Part shown: positions 1-9,174 of the stretch, piece by piece
Position numbering within the stretch: position 1 is the stretch's first letter
Layout: the number at the start of each line of letters is the position of its first letter
Assembly: GCF_014874095.1 (NCBI RefSeq)
Contig: NZ_JADBEB010000001.1
Location: 1,488,001-1,552,000, forward strand
DNA: 64,000 bases
Origin: Plantactinospora soyae
GTDB taxonomy: Bacteria; Actinomycetota; Actinomycetes; Mycobacteriales; Micromonosporaceae
Direction: 5' to 3'
Position numbers and translations under genes: made by a program
The notes under the pieces: model-generated
Databases searched by the model: none
What the model was told of the DNA's origin: nothing
The model's input: the letters and a program-made list of their open reading frames with translations, nothing else

Positions 1-2
1 GG

Positions 3-518
3 TTCGGGCCGGACGGCCGGGTGTTCGTCGAGCTGCCCCTCTGGCTGCCACTGGCCACCCTCTTCACCCTGCTGATCAGCGCCGGCATCATCTCCGGGAT
101 CACCGGCGCGCGGACCTACGGCCAGGTGACCGGCGACTCCAACCGGCGCGGTCTCTGGTACGGCCTGGCCTGGGGCCTCGGCTTCTCCGGCGTCATGGTG
201 GTCCTCGGCCAGGTCTCCGACTACCTGCCGGAGGACATCGCAGGGCTGCTCTGGTCCGGCGTCCCGGTGGGGCTCACCGGCGCCCTACACATGGCCGGTG
301 GCGCGATCTGGCTCGACCGCAACCTGTTCCGGCTGGGCGCCTGGATCAGCGTGATCAACATCGTCGGAGTGATCGCCGGACCGGGTTGGCACGCGCTGGT
401 GGTCTCGATCGCCGGTGGTGGCGGAATGCTGGTGGCGGGCGTCGTCTTCCTGCTCCGCGACCGCGCCGGGAGCGCCCAGCGCGCTCGCCGGACCCCCAGT
501 GCCCGGAGCGACCGGTGA
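3..518 (+). CDS. Membrane protein, probably 5'-truncated by the window edge
   Basis: Function not recognised. The visible 165-172 residues contain about four hydrophobic segments (starting LPLATLFTLLISAG, then GFSGVMVVLG, ISVINIVGVIAG and ALVVSIAGGGGMLVAGVVFLL), so it is an integral membrane protein. The reading frame is open to the first bases. A GTG at 21 could be a start, but it has no Shine-Dalgarno upstream, so truncation is more likely. Its stop overlaps the GTG of the next gene (GTGA at 515-518), putting it in one operon with a winged-helix regulator and an ABC exporter; a role linked to that exporter is inference only. Confidence 0.6.
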   Translation, partial: FGPDGRVFVELPLWLPLATLFTLLISAGIISGITGARTYGQVTGDSNRRGLWYGLAWGLGFSGVMVVLGQVSDYLPEDIAGLLWSGVPVGLTGALHMAGGAIWLDRNLFRLGAWISVINIVGVIAGPGWHALVVSIAGGGGMLVAGVVFLLRDRAGSAQRARRTPSARSDR

Positions 519-846
519 GTGGGCCGCCCGAACTCGACCCGGTGATCCACGCCCAGGCCCGGCTGCGGGTCATGGCCACCCTCGCCACCCTCTGCGAGGG
601 CGACCGGATCACCTTCCCCCGGCTCCAGGACGTCCTGCAGATGACCGCCGGCAACCTCTCGGTGCACCTCCGCAAGCTCGAGGAGGCCGGGTACGTCGAG
701 ATCGTCAAGACCCACCAGGGCCGTACCCCGACCACTCTCGTCGCACTCACCCGGCGCGGCCGGTTCGCCTTCGAGGAGTACACCCTGGCGGTCCGCGCCC
801 TGCTCGACACGCCCCAGACGCTGGATCCCGCACAGACGGAGGAGAG

Positions 847-850
<4 letters not shown>
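515..850 (+). CDS. Winged-helix transcriptional regulator (MarR/ArsR-like)
   Basis: A 111-residue DNA-binding protein of the small winged-helix type often placed upstream of ABC-2 exporters. The core runs from an alpha-helical start (VIHAQARLRVMATLA) through a recognition helix (MTAGNLSVHLRKLEEAGYV) to a beta wing (TTLVALTRRGRFAFEEY). I chose GTG 515 because it overlaps the upstream stop and fits the family's short N-terminus; a longer reading from 386 adds low-complexity Arg-rich sequence that looks like antisense or overlap. Its stop overlaps the ATG of the ATPase gene (ATGA at 847-850), so it is probably co-translated with, and regulates, the transporter. The ligand is unknown. Confidence 0.85.
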
Positions 851-1791
<941 letters not shown>

Positions 1792-1805
1792 AGGAGGATC
1801 CGGTC

Positions 1806-2543
1806 GTGCGGCTGTCCCTCGTACACGCCAGATATCAACTGCTGGAAACGTTCCGGATCCCGATCGCGATCGTTGGCAGCGCCTTCTTCCCGGCCGCGTC
1901 GATGCTGTTCTTCGTCGTACCGTTCAGCGGGAACGACCCCGTCGTCGCCACCAACGCCACCGCCGCGATGGTCACCTTCGCGGTGATGAGCACCAACATC
2001 TTCCAGTACGGCATCGGGGTGGCCGAGGATCGGGCCCAACCCTGGGACCCTTACCTGCGGACGCTGCCCGCCGGCGCCGCTCCCCGGTTCGCCGGCCGGA
2101 TCCTCGCCGGCCTGGCGATGACCATGCTGTCGCTGATCCCGGTGGTGGTGATCGCGGCGGTGGCGACCGAGGCGAGGGTCAGCGGTCCGGCGTTCCTGGC
2201 CGCGCTCGGCACGACCGTCATCATCGCCGTCCCGTTCACCCTGATGGGGCTCGCCATCGGGTACTCCCTACCGAGCAAGGCCGCGATCGTGGTCGCCCAG
2301 ATCCTCTTCTTCCCGCTGGCCTTCGGGGGCGGTCTGCTCTTTCCGCCCGGCCAGTCACCCGGGTTCATCGAGACGATCGCCCCCTACCTGCCGACCCGGG
2401 GCGCGGCGGAGCTGATGTGGGCGTCCGTCGGGGACTTCGCGGTCAACCCGCTGTCGCTGGTCATGCTCGGCGTCTGGATCGTGGTGCTGGCCGCGATCGC
2501 CGGCTGGGCCTACCGGCGCGACGAGGGCCGACGGTTCAGCTGA
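1806..2543 (+). CDS. ABC-2 type transporter permease
   Basis: A 245-residue membrane protein with about six transmembrane segments, partner of the ATPase ending 14 bases upstream. A strong Shine-Dalgarno (AAGGAGG at 1791-1797) precedes the GTG at 1806. Size, hydrophobic pattern and the amphipathic N-terminal segment (LVHARYQLLETFRIP) match ABC-2 permeases such as DrrB. The conserved loop before the last helices (FFPLAFGGGLLFPPGQSPGFIETIAPYLP, positions about 2309-2395) is typical of the family. It closes the four-gene operon. Confidence 0.9.
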   Translation: MRLSLVHARYQLLETFRIPIAIVGSAFFPAASMLFFVVPFSGNDPVVATNATAAMVTFAVMSTNIFQYGIGVAEDRAQPWDPYLRTLPAGAAPRFAGRILAGLAMTMLSLIPVVVIAAVATEARVSGPAFLAALGTTVIIAVPFTLMGLAIGYSLPSKAAIVVAQILFFPLAFGGGLLFPPGQSPGFIETIAPYLPTRGAAELMWASVGDFAVNPLSLVMLGVWIVVLAAIAGWAYRRDEGRRFS

Positions 2544-2846
2544 GGGTACGGCGGTCCGGCCGGGACCCGGGAGGTCCAAAAGGGACAGAAACACGACACT
2601 CCGACGACGTCGGCCGAATATCCGTCAATTCGTTGCACCGTAACGGTTTCAGGCCGTCAAGCCGCACGGATCCCGACCGAGAACATCCACGCCGACAAGT
2701 GTCCATCAAGATTTCCGCAAGGTTCTGATCATGCCGGTCGATCCGGTCCACAACCATGGTTCAGTGTGGCTGCGCCGGCCGCGACCGCGGCGGCGACGCG
2801 GCCCTGCACCGTGGTCGCGAGGCTTGAATCCGGAGGATGTGCCCCC
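2544..2846. other. Intergenic region without a recognised gene
   Basis: About 300 bases between the exporter operon and a secreted-protein gene. It is less GC-rich than its surroundings around 2580-2740. No convincing reading frame, hairpin terminator or repeat was seen. It presumably holds the promoter of the following gene. Confidence 0.5.
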
Positions 2847-3347
2847 ATGCGGAAGACCTCAATGATGAGTTCGCCCGGCAAGAAGATCGCCGCCGTCGTC
2901 GTCACTCCCCTGCTGGCGTTGACGACCCTCCTGCTCACCGCGTCCCCGGCCTCCGCCGCACCGACGACGCGGTGCTCCGCCTACCAATACCAGTCGGCGC
3001 CGGCGGCCACCAACGTCGCGATGAAGACGTGTGTGGTGAAGAACGGCAACTCGCGTTACGCGTACATCCTGATCGAGCAGGCCAGGGCGTCCAGCGGATC
3101 GACCTGGGACCTCTTCAAGGTGCACGCCCGGCTGGAGCGCAACGACGTCAACAAGGCCACCAAGTGGTGCGACTTCACGGACTCGATGAACCGGTACCAG
3201 AACCCGAGGCTCAAGTGCACCACCGCGACGGTCTCGTCGTCCACGGCCGGTGGCTGGACCTCCGACGGCGTCATCAACTTCAACTTCGACCTCGACGGTC
3301 TCGGCGACAAGTCCAGGGCACTGGGTGGTTCGCCCAGCGTGAGCTGA
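2847..3347 (+). CDS. Small secreted protein with four cysteines
   Basis: A 166-residue protein of unknown function. The N-terminus is a classic Sec signal peptide: Lys/Arg at positions 2-15, a hydrophobic core (AAVVVTPLLALTTLLLTA) and a likely cleavage at ASA-AP. The mature part has four Cys (in TRCSAY, KTCVVK, KWCDFT and LKCTTA), enough for two disulfide bonds, and is otherwise polar and beta-rich in appearance. ATG 2847 is preceded by GGAGG at 2832-2836; reading from an upstream start would bury the signal peptide. A strong hairpin follows the stop, so this is probably a single-gene transcript. Confidence 0.8.
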   Translation: MRKTSMMSSPGKKIAAVVVTPLLALTTLLLTASPASAAPTTRCSAYQYQSAPAATNVAMKTCVVKNGNSRYAYILIEQARASSGSTWDLFKVHARLERNDVNKATKWCDFTDSMNRYQNPRLKCTTATVSSSTAGGWTSDGVINFNFDLDGLGDKSRALGGSPSVS

Positions 3348-3364
3348 GCACGACACGTCACGCC

Positions 3365-3406
3365 GTGATGGGCGCCTGCGACCACGAGTCGTACGGCGCC
3401 CATCAC
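3365..3406 (+). terminator. Hairpin terminator after the secreted-protein gene
   Basis: A perfect 12-bp inverted repeat (GTGATGGGCGCC at 3365-3376 and its complement at 3395-3406) with an 18-base loop, 17 bases after the stop and followed by CGTCTTT. This is a good intrinsic terminator for a high-GC actinobacterium. Confidence 0.8.
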
Positions 3407-3509
3407 CGTCTTTGCGATCCTTCCACCGGCAGCTTTTCTTGTCTTGACAGATCTAATTGTCGGTGACAGGGTTACTGGCATCACGGAGGACATCGGAAGG
3501 ACAAGAACC

Positions 3510-4121
3510 ATGAGGAAGCTGATCGTGACCGCGTTCCTGACCCTCGACGGCGTCATGCAGGCCCCGGGCGGCCCCGGAGAGGACGACGACAACGGCTTCG
3601 CGCACGGCGGGTGGATGGTGAACTACTGGGACGATCAGGTGGCCCAGGCGATGGGGCAGACGATGGGCAAACCCTTCGATCTCGTCCTCGGCCGCAGGAC
3701 GTACGACATCTTCGCCTCGTTCTGGCCGACCGCCTCGGAGGAGGAGGGCGCCAAGCCCCTTAACGACGCCACCAAGTACGTCGCCTCGCGCGGCCGCCCC
3801 ACCCTGAGCTGGGCCAGGTCGGTCCTGATCGAGGGGGACGTGGCAGAAGGCATCGCCGCCCTCAAGCAGGAGGACGGGCCGGAGTTGCAGGTGCACGGCA
3901 GCGCCAACCTGATCCAGACGCTGCTGCGGCACAACCTCGTCGACCAGTTCCACCTGCTGGTCTTCCCCGTCGTCCTCGGATCGGGCAAGCGCCTGTTCTC
4001 GGAGGGCGCCATCCCCGCCGGGCTGAAGCTCGTGCACAGCAAGGTCTCCACCAGCGGGGCCATGATCTGCACCTACGAGCCGGCCGGCGCGATCGTCCCC
4101 GGGACCTTCGGCCAGGACTGA
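3510..4121 (+). CDS. Dihydrofolate reductase family protein (RibD C-terminal fold)
   Basis: A 203-residue cytoplasmic protein of the RibD_C/dihydrofolate-reductase superfamily, probably an NADPH-dependent reductase of unknown substrate. It opens with the family pattern MRKLIVTAFLTLDGVMQAPGG (here residues 1-21), has GRRTYDIFASFWP after a short helix, an HGSANLIQTLL segment near two-thirds and the LVFPVVLGSGKRLF strand-turn near the C-terminus. ATG 3510 follows GGAAGGA at 3495-3501. Such proteins are very common in actinobacteria and are rarely true folate enzymes. No operon partner: the next gene is convergent. Confidence 0.85.
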   Translation: MRKLIVTAFLTLDGVMQAPGGPGEDDDNGFAHGGWMVNYWDDQVAQAMGQTMGKPFDLVLGRRTYDIFASFWPTASEEEGAKPLNDATKYVASRGRPTLSWARSVLIEGDVAEGIAALKQEDGPELQVHGSANLIQTLLRHNLVDQFHLLVFPVVLGSGKRLFSEGAIPAGLKLVHSKVSTSGAMICTYEPAGAIVPGTFGQD

Positions 4122-4132
4122 CCGGCGCTGGA

Positions 4133-4987
4133 CTACCGCTGGCCGCTACGGCGGGCCCGGACCGGGACGACGAGTGGACCATGTTCACCGTCGATCACCC
4201 GGACCCGGGCCCGGTAGTGCACGGCAAGCAGTTCGTCGGTCAGCACCGCGCGGGGCGGCCCGTCGGCAACCACCTCGCCGGCCGCCATCAACACCATCCG
4301 GTCGGCGTACTCCCCGGCGACCGAGAGGTCGTGCATGGTGGCCAGCACCGTCAGGCCGTGGTCGGCGCGGAGCTGGTCGACGAGTTCCAGCACCTCCTGC
4401 TGGTGTCCGATGTCCAGCGCACTCGTCGGCTCGTCGAGCAGCAGCAGCGAGGCGCCCTGGGCGAGCGCCCGGGCCAGGAAGACCCGCTGCCGCTCACCAC
4501 CGGAGAGCGTCGACAGGGCCCGAGCGGCGAACCCGGTCAGGTCCAGCCGGTCGAGTACGTCGTACGCGACCGCCAGGTCCGCCGCCGACTCCCGGCCCAG
4601 CGCCGGGATGTACGGAGTCCGGCCGAGCAGTACGTAGTCGAGTACCGCCATCCCGGCCGGTACGACCGGGGACTGGGCCACCGTCGCCACGATCCGGGCC
4701 CGGTCCCGGCGCCGGAGCCGGTTGATCGGCGTACCGAAGAGGGAGATCGCCCCGGTGCCGGCCGGCAGCAGGCCACCGACCGCGCGGAGCAGGGTCGACT
4801 TGCCGGCGCCGTTGGGCCCGATCACCGTCACCCACTCGCCGGTCGCCACCGAGACGTCGACACCACTCAGGATGCGCGCCCCACCGAGGGTGACACCGAG
4901 CCCGGTCACCTCGACGGCGACGTCGGCCCGCCCGGTCACCTCGCCCGCCGCATCGCTCCGCCCCGCCGCGTCGTTCCGTCCGGTCAT
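4133..4987 (-). CDS. btuD: Cobalamin/iron-complex ABC transporter ATPase
   Basis: A 284-residue ATPase of the FecE/BtuD class. It has Walker A GPNGAGKST, a Q-loop (VATVAQSP), signature LSGGERQR, Walker B LLLLDEPTSALD and the switch TMHDLSV. The ATG at 4987 overlaps the permease stop (ATGA). By itself the family is ambiguous between B12, heme and siderophore, but the operon begins with a cobalamin riboswitch, so vitamin B12 or a cobinamide-like corrinoid is the best substrate call. A poorly conserved Ala/Gly/Asp-rich N-terminal stretch of about 25 residues precedes the domain. Confidence 0.85.
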   Translation of the reverse strand: MTGRNDAAGRSDAAGEVTGRADVAVEVTGLGVTLGGARILSGVDVSVATGEWVTVIGPNGAGKSTLLRAVGGLLPAGTGAISLFGTPINRLRRRDRARIVATVAQSPVVPAGMAVLDYVLLGRTPYIPALGRESAADLAVAYDVLDRLDLTGFAARALSTLSGGERQRVFLARALAQGASLLLLDEPTSALDIGHQQEVLELVDQLRADHGLTVLATMHDLSVAGEYADRMVLMAAGEVVADGPPRAVLTDELLAVHYRARVRVIDGEHGPLVVPVRARRSGQR

Positions 4988-6126
4988 TCCGACACCCGCT
5001 TGGTGGTCCGCAGCACCAGCGCGAAGAACGGCCCGCCGAGCAGCGCGGTGACCACGCCGATCGGAATCTCGGACGGCGCCGCGACCGTACGGGCGGCCAG
5101 GTCGGTCAGGGCCAGGAAGGCACCGCCGAACAGCACCGAGAGCGGCAGGACGGCCCGGTAACTGGACCCGGCCAGCATCCGTACGGTGTGCGGAACGATG
5201 ATCCCGACGAAGCCGATCAGCCCGGACACCGAGACCGCGGCGGCGGTGCCCAGCGAGGCCGCGGCGACCAGCAGCAGCCGGGACCGCTGCGGATGCAGTC
5301 CGAGGCTGCTTGCCTCGTCGTCGCCAAGCGCCAGCACGTCGAGTTCCCGGCGGTGCAGCAGCACGACGGCGGCGGTGACCACCGTGTACGGCAGCATCAG
5401 CAGCACGTCGTGCCAGCCGGCGGTGGCCAGCCGGCCGAGCATCCACGAGTAGACCTCCTGGATGCTCTCCGCGTCGCGTTGCAGCAGATAGGTCTGCCCG
5501 GCGGCGAGGAACGCGGAGACCGCCACCCCGGCCAGGATCAGGGTGGCCGGCGACCGGTCCCGACCACCGGCCGCGCCGAGCAGGTACGTCAGCAGCACCG
5601 CGCCGAGCGCGCCGACGAACGCGGCCAGTGGAATGGTGACCGGAAGTCCGACCGTGACGTCCGCGCCGGTGACCCCGCGCGCCACGATGACGGCGGTCAC
5701 CGCCAGGCCGGCTCCGGCGGCCACCCCGAGCAGGTGCGGATCGGCCAACGGGTTCCGGAAGACGCCCTGGTAGCAGCCGCCGGCCAGGGCCAGCATCCCG
5801 CCGACGAGCAGCCCGAGCACCACTCGGGGCAGTCGCAGCTCGGTGACGATCGCCACCTCGCGCTCGTTCAGTCCGCTGTGCAGGTGCACTCCGGGTACGA
5901 GGTTCAGCAGCTCGATCGCGACACTGCCCGGCGGCAGGCTGACCGGGCCGAACGCGATCCCGGCGATCGCGCTGACCAGTACGGCGGCGAACCCGGCGAC
6001 CAGCCAGCGCCGCCGCAGTCCGGCGGGCCGGACCGGCCGGCCGCCCCGGATCGACCGACCGGGCGCGGCCGGCTCCCCGGGACGTACCGGCGTGCCTGTG
6101 GCACCGGGGGTGCCCGCTGTGCTCAA
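4984..6126 (-). CDS. btuC: Cobalamin/iron-complex ABC transporter permease (FecCD family)
   Basis: A 380-residue membrane protein with about nine or ten transmembrane segments, the usual FecCD/BtuC size. Family landmarks are RLPRVVLGLLVGGMLALAGG near residue 100, the Gly-rich GVAAGAGLAV, the coupling-helix region LGLHPQRSR and GLIGFVGIIVPHTVRML. The only start in the right place is TTG at 6126, overlapping the TGA of the upstream substrate-binding protein gene (TTGA), which suggests translational coupling. The first 40 residues are Pro/Gly/Arg-rich and precede the first helix. It is the second gene of the riboswitch-controlled operon. Confidence 0.85.
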   Translation of the reverse strand: MSTAGTPGATGTPVRPGEPAAPGRSIRGGRPVRPAGLRRRWLVAGFAAVLVSAIAGIAFGPVSLPPGSVAIELLNLVPGVHLHSGLNEREVAIVTELRLPRVVLGLLVGGMLALAGGCYQGVFRNPLADPHLLGVAAGAGLAVTAVIVARGVTGADVTVGLPVTIPLAAFVGALGAVLLTYLLGAAGGRDRSPATLILAGVAVSAFLAAGQTYLLQRDAESIQEVYSWMLGRLATAGWHDVLLMLPYTVVTAAVVLLHRRELDVLALGDDEASSLGLHPQRSRLLLVAAASLGTAAAVSVSGLIGFVGIIVPHTVRMLAGSSYRAVLPLSVLFGGAFLALTDLAARTVAAPSEIPIGVVTALLGGPFFALVLRTTKRVSE

Positions 6127-7058
6127 GCGGGGACCTTGGCCACCGCGTCGACGATCGCCCGGAGCAGGTCGACGACCCGGGGTCCCCAGCGGGAGGCGAT
6201 GTCGTCGTCGAGCGCGACGATCTGGTTGTTCTTCACCGCCGTCACCCCGGCCCAGCCCTTCCGGGCCTTGACCGTCTCGGCGGACTGCTGGCAGCACTTG
6301 GTGTCGGCCAGGAAGACCAGGTCCGGGTTGGCCTTGATCAGCGCTTCCTCGGACAGTTGCGGGTAGCCGCCCTTGGCGCCGTCGGCGTCCGCCGGGTCGG
6401 CGATGTTCGTCAGGCCCACCATCGCGAACAGCGATCCGACGAACGTACTGCTGGTCGCGGAGTAGTACTCCGGGCCGAGTTCGTAGAAGTAGGTCAGCTT
6501 CGTCGACCGTTGCGGCAGGTCCTTGACCAGCTTGCCGACGTCGTCCTTCATCCGCTGGACCAGGTCGGCCGCCGGGTCCGGATGGCCGGTGAGCGTGCCG
6601 AGGTCGGTGATCTGCCGGTACGTGTCGTCCAGCGTCTTCGCGGCGGGTGCCAGGTAGTACGGGATCTTCAACTGGGCGAGCTGGTCCACGATCTTGTTCA
6701 GGTCGTTGGTCAGCACCACCAGGTCCGGGTTCTTCGCGGCGATCGCCTCGGCGTTCGGGGTGAACGCGGAGAGGTCGGTCTTCGGCGCGTCGGCGGGGAA
6801 GTTGGAGTTGTCGTCGACGGCGGCGACCTGTTCGCCGGCCCCGATCGCGAAGAGCATCTCGGTGGCGCTCGGCCCCAGTACGACGATCTTCTCGGGGCGC
6901 TTGTCGAGGGTGAGCGCGCCCACCGTGACCGGGAAGGTGGCGGCGGCGCCACTGGCACCCGTACCCGGCTCCGGGGCGGGATCGTCGGCGCAGGCCCCGA
7001 GGGCGAGCGCGGCCGTGGTCAGCACCACGGTCAACAACCTGGGCGTACGTCTTCTCAT
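6123..7058 (-). CDS. btuF: Corrinoid-type ABC transporter substrate-binding lipoprotein
   Basis: A 311-residue BtuF/FhuD-class binding protein. The signal peptide has Arg residues 2-7, a hydrophobic core and the lipobox LALGAC, so it would be anchored on the outer face of the membrane. The two-lobed periplasmic-binding fold is indicated by EKIVVLGPSATEMLFAIGAG near the N-terminus and by a C-terminal lobe with NPDLVFLADTKC and VKNNQIVALDDD. It is the first gene of the operon; AGGAGG lies just before ATG 7058. Expression is predicted to fall when cobalamin binds the leader riboswitch. Family alone would also allow heme or siderophore ligands. Confidence 0.87.
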   Translation of the reverse strand: MRRRTPRLLTVVLTTAALALGACADDPAPEPGTGASGAAATFPVTVGALTLDKRPEKIVVLGPSATEMLFAIGAGEQVAAVDDNSNFPADAPKTDLSAFTPNAEAIAAKNPDLVVLTNDLNKIVDQLAQLKIPYYLAPAAKTLDDTYRQITDLGTLTGHPDPAADLVQRMKDDVGKLVKDLPQRSTKLTYFYELGPEYYSATSSTFVGSLFAMVGLTNIADPADADGAKGGYPQLSEEALIKANPDLVFLADTKCCQQSAETVKARKGWAGVTAVKNNQIVALDDDIASRWGPRVVDLLRAIVDAVAKVPA

Positions 7059-7062
7059 GGGT

Positions 7063-7100
7063 CCTCCTGTCGGGGAGAGGTCTGGTGCTCCGCCGACAGG
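7063..7100 (-). promoter_or_regulatory. Shine-Dalgarno-overlapping hairpin (riboswitch expression platform)
   Basis: In the transcript, CCTGTCGG (7100-7093) pairs perfectly with CCGACAGG (7073-7066), and the right arm runs into the AGGAGG Shine-Dalgarno (7068-7063) of the binding-protein gene. Formation of this stem would partly hide the ribosome-binding site. With the cobalamin aptamer upstream, this is the likely translational off-switch. Confidence 0.65.
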
Positions 7101-7154
7101 TACCGGTGCCCCCGCCCACGGGGCGCCCTTCCTCGAAGGCGCTATCCGCGACCG

Positions 7155-7295
7155 TGCCGCAGGCGACCTGGCTTATCCTCCGCTGGTCGCGTCGCGTGTG
7201 CCCGGGGGGGATCGACGAGTGCGGGAGGTATCACAGTTGCGGGACAGCGCCGGTTTCGCACCGGCTTCGCTGCGGGGTGGTCGGAGGAAACCGTA
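7155..7295 (-). promoter_or_regulatory. Cobalamin (adenosylcobalamin) riboswitch
   Basis: On the minus strand the leader carries the diagnostic B12-aptamer core at 7268-7231: GAAGCCGGTGCGAAACCGGC, then GCTGTCCCGCAACTGTGA. The 3' conserved block AAGCCAGGTCGCCTGC lies around 7174-7159. Spacing and order of these elements match the cobalamin riboswitch family. It precedes the binding-protein gene by about 100 bases, giving feedback control of corrinoid import. The boundaries are approximate. Confidence 0.92.
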
Positions 7296-7459
7296 GCGCA
7301 TCCGCGTCGTCACCCGTCAGTGGCATCGCGCCATCCGCCGGACGTTCCCGCTGATCACGAGCCGGGTGCCCTCGGCCCACCCCACCCGTGAACGTGCCCG
7401 CCCGCCACTGCGGTCAGCCGATGGGCATCGTTACCGGGGCTGCCGGGTAAGGCGGATCC

Positions 7460-8308
7460 ATGCAATCGGCACAGTCAGACACGGACGGAGACGCGGGAAC
7501 CCGAGGATGGTGGGAGCGGCGCCTCGATCCCGACCGGTCGTTGGGGCTGCGGCTGACGCTGACCGCCACCGCGGCGGGGCTCGTACTGGTCCCGTTCTCG
7601 GTGCTGGCCATCCTCGTCATCTCGGCCTGGTGGCCGCTGCGCAACGTCGACCAGGGCATCGCCGAGACGCTGCACGAACACGCCCTGGCGAACCCGGGTT
7701 GGGTCTCGGCGACACAGATCTGGACCGACGCCTTCGGCCCGGGACCGCTACGGGTGGCGGTTCTGGCGGTGGCGGCCTGGCTGTGGTGGCGAGGTGCCCG
7801 CCGGGTGGCGCTCTGGGCGGTCACCACGATCGTGGCCGGCGGAGTGTTGGGCGCCACCCTGAAACTGCTCTTCGGCCGGAACCGGCCCGAGTTGCTGGAT
7901 CCGGTGTCCCACGCGCCGGGCTACTCCTTTCCGTCCGGCCACGCGCTGACGGCGGCGCTGGCGTCCGGCGTACTCCTGTTGGCTCTGCTGCCCTTCGCCG
8001 ACCGGGTCGGCGACGCCGCCCGGCGCCGCGCGGCCCGGTGCGGGTTGTGGGTGGCCGCCGTGACGGTGACCGTGCTGACCGGGTTGAGCCGGATCGCGTT
8101 GGGCGTGCACTGGTTGAGCGACGTCCTGGGCGGCTGGGTGCTCGGCGCCGCCATGGTGGCGGCCACGACGGCGGCGTTCGCCACCTGGCGTGGGCACGTC
8201 GGCCGCCGCCCGACCTCGCCGATGACCGAGGGCGTCGTCGAGGAGGAGGGCATGGTCGACGACGAGGGCGAGCCGCGGCCCGAGCCCGCGGCCCACCCGC
8301 AGGCGTAG
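7460..8308 (+). CDS. PAP2 superfamily phosphatase, membrane-bound
   Basis: A 282-residue integral membrane lipid/diphosphate phosphatase candidate. All three PAP2 signature blocks are present: KLLFGRNRP (K-x6-RP), YSFPSGH, and SRIALGVHWLSD (SR-x5-H-x3-D), so it should be catalytically competent. About six transmembrane helices are visible, with a short cytoplasmic N-terminus and an acidic, Glu/Pro-rich C-terminal tail. A second PAP2 gene of different sequence follows 26 bases later, suggesting a paralogous pair acting on membrane lipid phosphates or undecaprenyl diphosphate. The exact substrate is unknown. Confidence 0.88.
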   Translation: MQSAQSDTDGDAGTRGWWERRLDPDRSLGLRLTLTATAAGLVLVPFSVLAILVISAWWPLRNVDQGIAETLHEHALANPGWVSATQIWTDAFGPGPLRVAVLAVAAWLWWRGARRVALWAVTTIVAGGVLGATLKLLFGRNRPELLDPVSHAPGYSFPSGHALTAALASGVLLLALLPFADRVGDAARRRAARCGLWVAAVTVTVLTGLSRIALGVHWLSDVLGGWVLGAAMVAATTAAFATWRGHVGRRPTSPMTEGVVEEEGMVDDEGEPRPEPAAHPQA

Positions 8309-8334
8309 CCGGAGCCGGTATCGGGTAGCAAGGC

Positions 8335-9072
8335 GTGATGTCCCTTGCTGAGATACCCACGGTGCTCCGGCAGGCCGCCCTCCGGCTCGTGCTGCCGACC
8401 GCCGTCCTCTACGGGGTGATGGTGGGCCTGGGACTCCTGGTCACGAGGGTGCTGAACGACGTCTGGCCGCTCACCGCCGAGGATGCGGTCAACCGGCGGT
8501 TCGAGGCGGAGCGGGACGGCACGCTGAACGCCGTCTCGCTGGTCTTCAGCACAATCGCGAGCACGTCGGCGGTCGTCGCGGTCACCGCGCTGGTGGCGAT
8601 CGTCCTCGCGCTGTCCGGCTGCCGGTGGCGGGAACCGATGTTCCTGATCGGCGCGGTGAGCACCCAGGCGCTGATCTTCCTGCTCACCACGATGGCGATC
8701 GACCGGACCCGCCCGGCGGTCGAGCACATGGACACGTCGCCGCCGACGTCGAGCTTCCCCTCCGGCCACACCTCGGCGGCCGTCGCCCTCTACTGCGGCC
8801 TGGCGCTGGTGCTGGCGGCCCGGGCCCGGCGTACGCCGGTCAAGGTGGCCTGGTGGTCGCTGCTGGTGGCGGTGCCGGTCGGCGTCGCGCTGACCCGGAT
8901 GTACCGGGGGATGCACCATCCCAGCGACGTGATCGGATCGTTCATCAACGCCGGGACCTGCCTGGTCATCATGGCGCGCGGCGTCCTGGACCGGACGGTT
9001 CGCTGGGGACGCGGCCACCTCCCGGGCAGACGACCGGCCGGCCGGCGCCAGCCCAGCACCTCCGCCGCCTGA
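8335..9072 (+). CDS. PAP2 superfamily phosphatase with altered first motif
   Basis: A 245-residue membrane protein of the PAP2 fold. Motifs two and three are intact (SSFPSGH; TRMYRGMHHPSD). In the first motif the Lys expected seven residues before RP is Thr (TMAIDRTRP), although the Arg-Pro is retained. About six hydrophobic helices are visible. The start is GTG 8335 or ATG 8338 (weak AAGG upstream). It lies directly behind another PAP2 gene and is probably co-transcribed. Substrate unknown; the motif change could lower activity. Confidence 0.85.
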   Translation: MMSLAEIPTVLRQAALRLVLPTAVLYGVMVGLGLLVTRVLNDVWPLTAEDAVNRRFEAERDGTLNAVSLVFSTIASTSAVVAVTALVAIVLALSGCRWREPMFLIGAVSTQALIFLLTTMAIDRTRPAVEHMDTSPPTSSFPSGHTSAAVALYCGLALVLAARARRTPVKVAWWSLLVAVPVGVALTRMYRGMHHPSDVIGSFINAGTCLVIMARGVLDRTVRWGRGHLPGRRPAGRRQPSTSAA

Positions 9073-9174
9073 GCGGCGCCGCCACCGGCGTGGCGGCCAG
9101 GCTCCGGCCCGGCGTGGCGGCGTGGCCGGGCGGGTGGGACGCCAACCGGGCAGGCTCCTCGTAGAATCCCCCGG

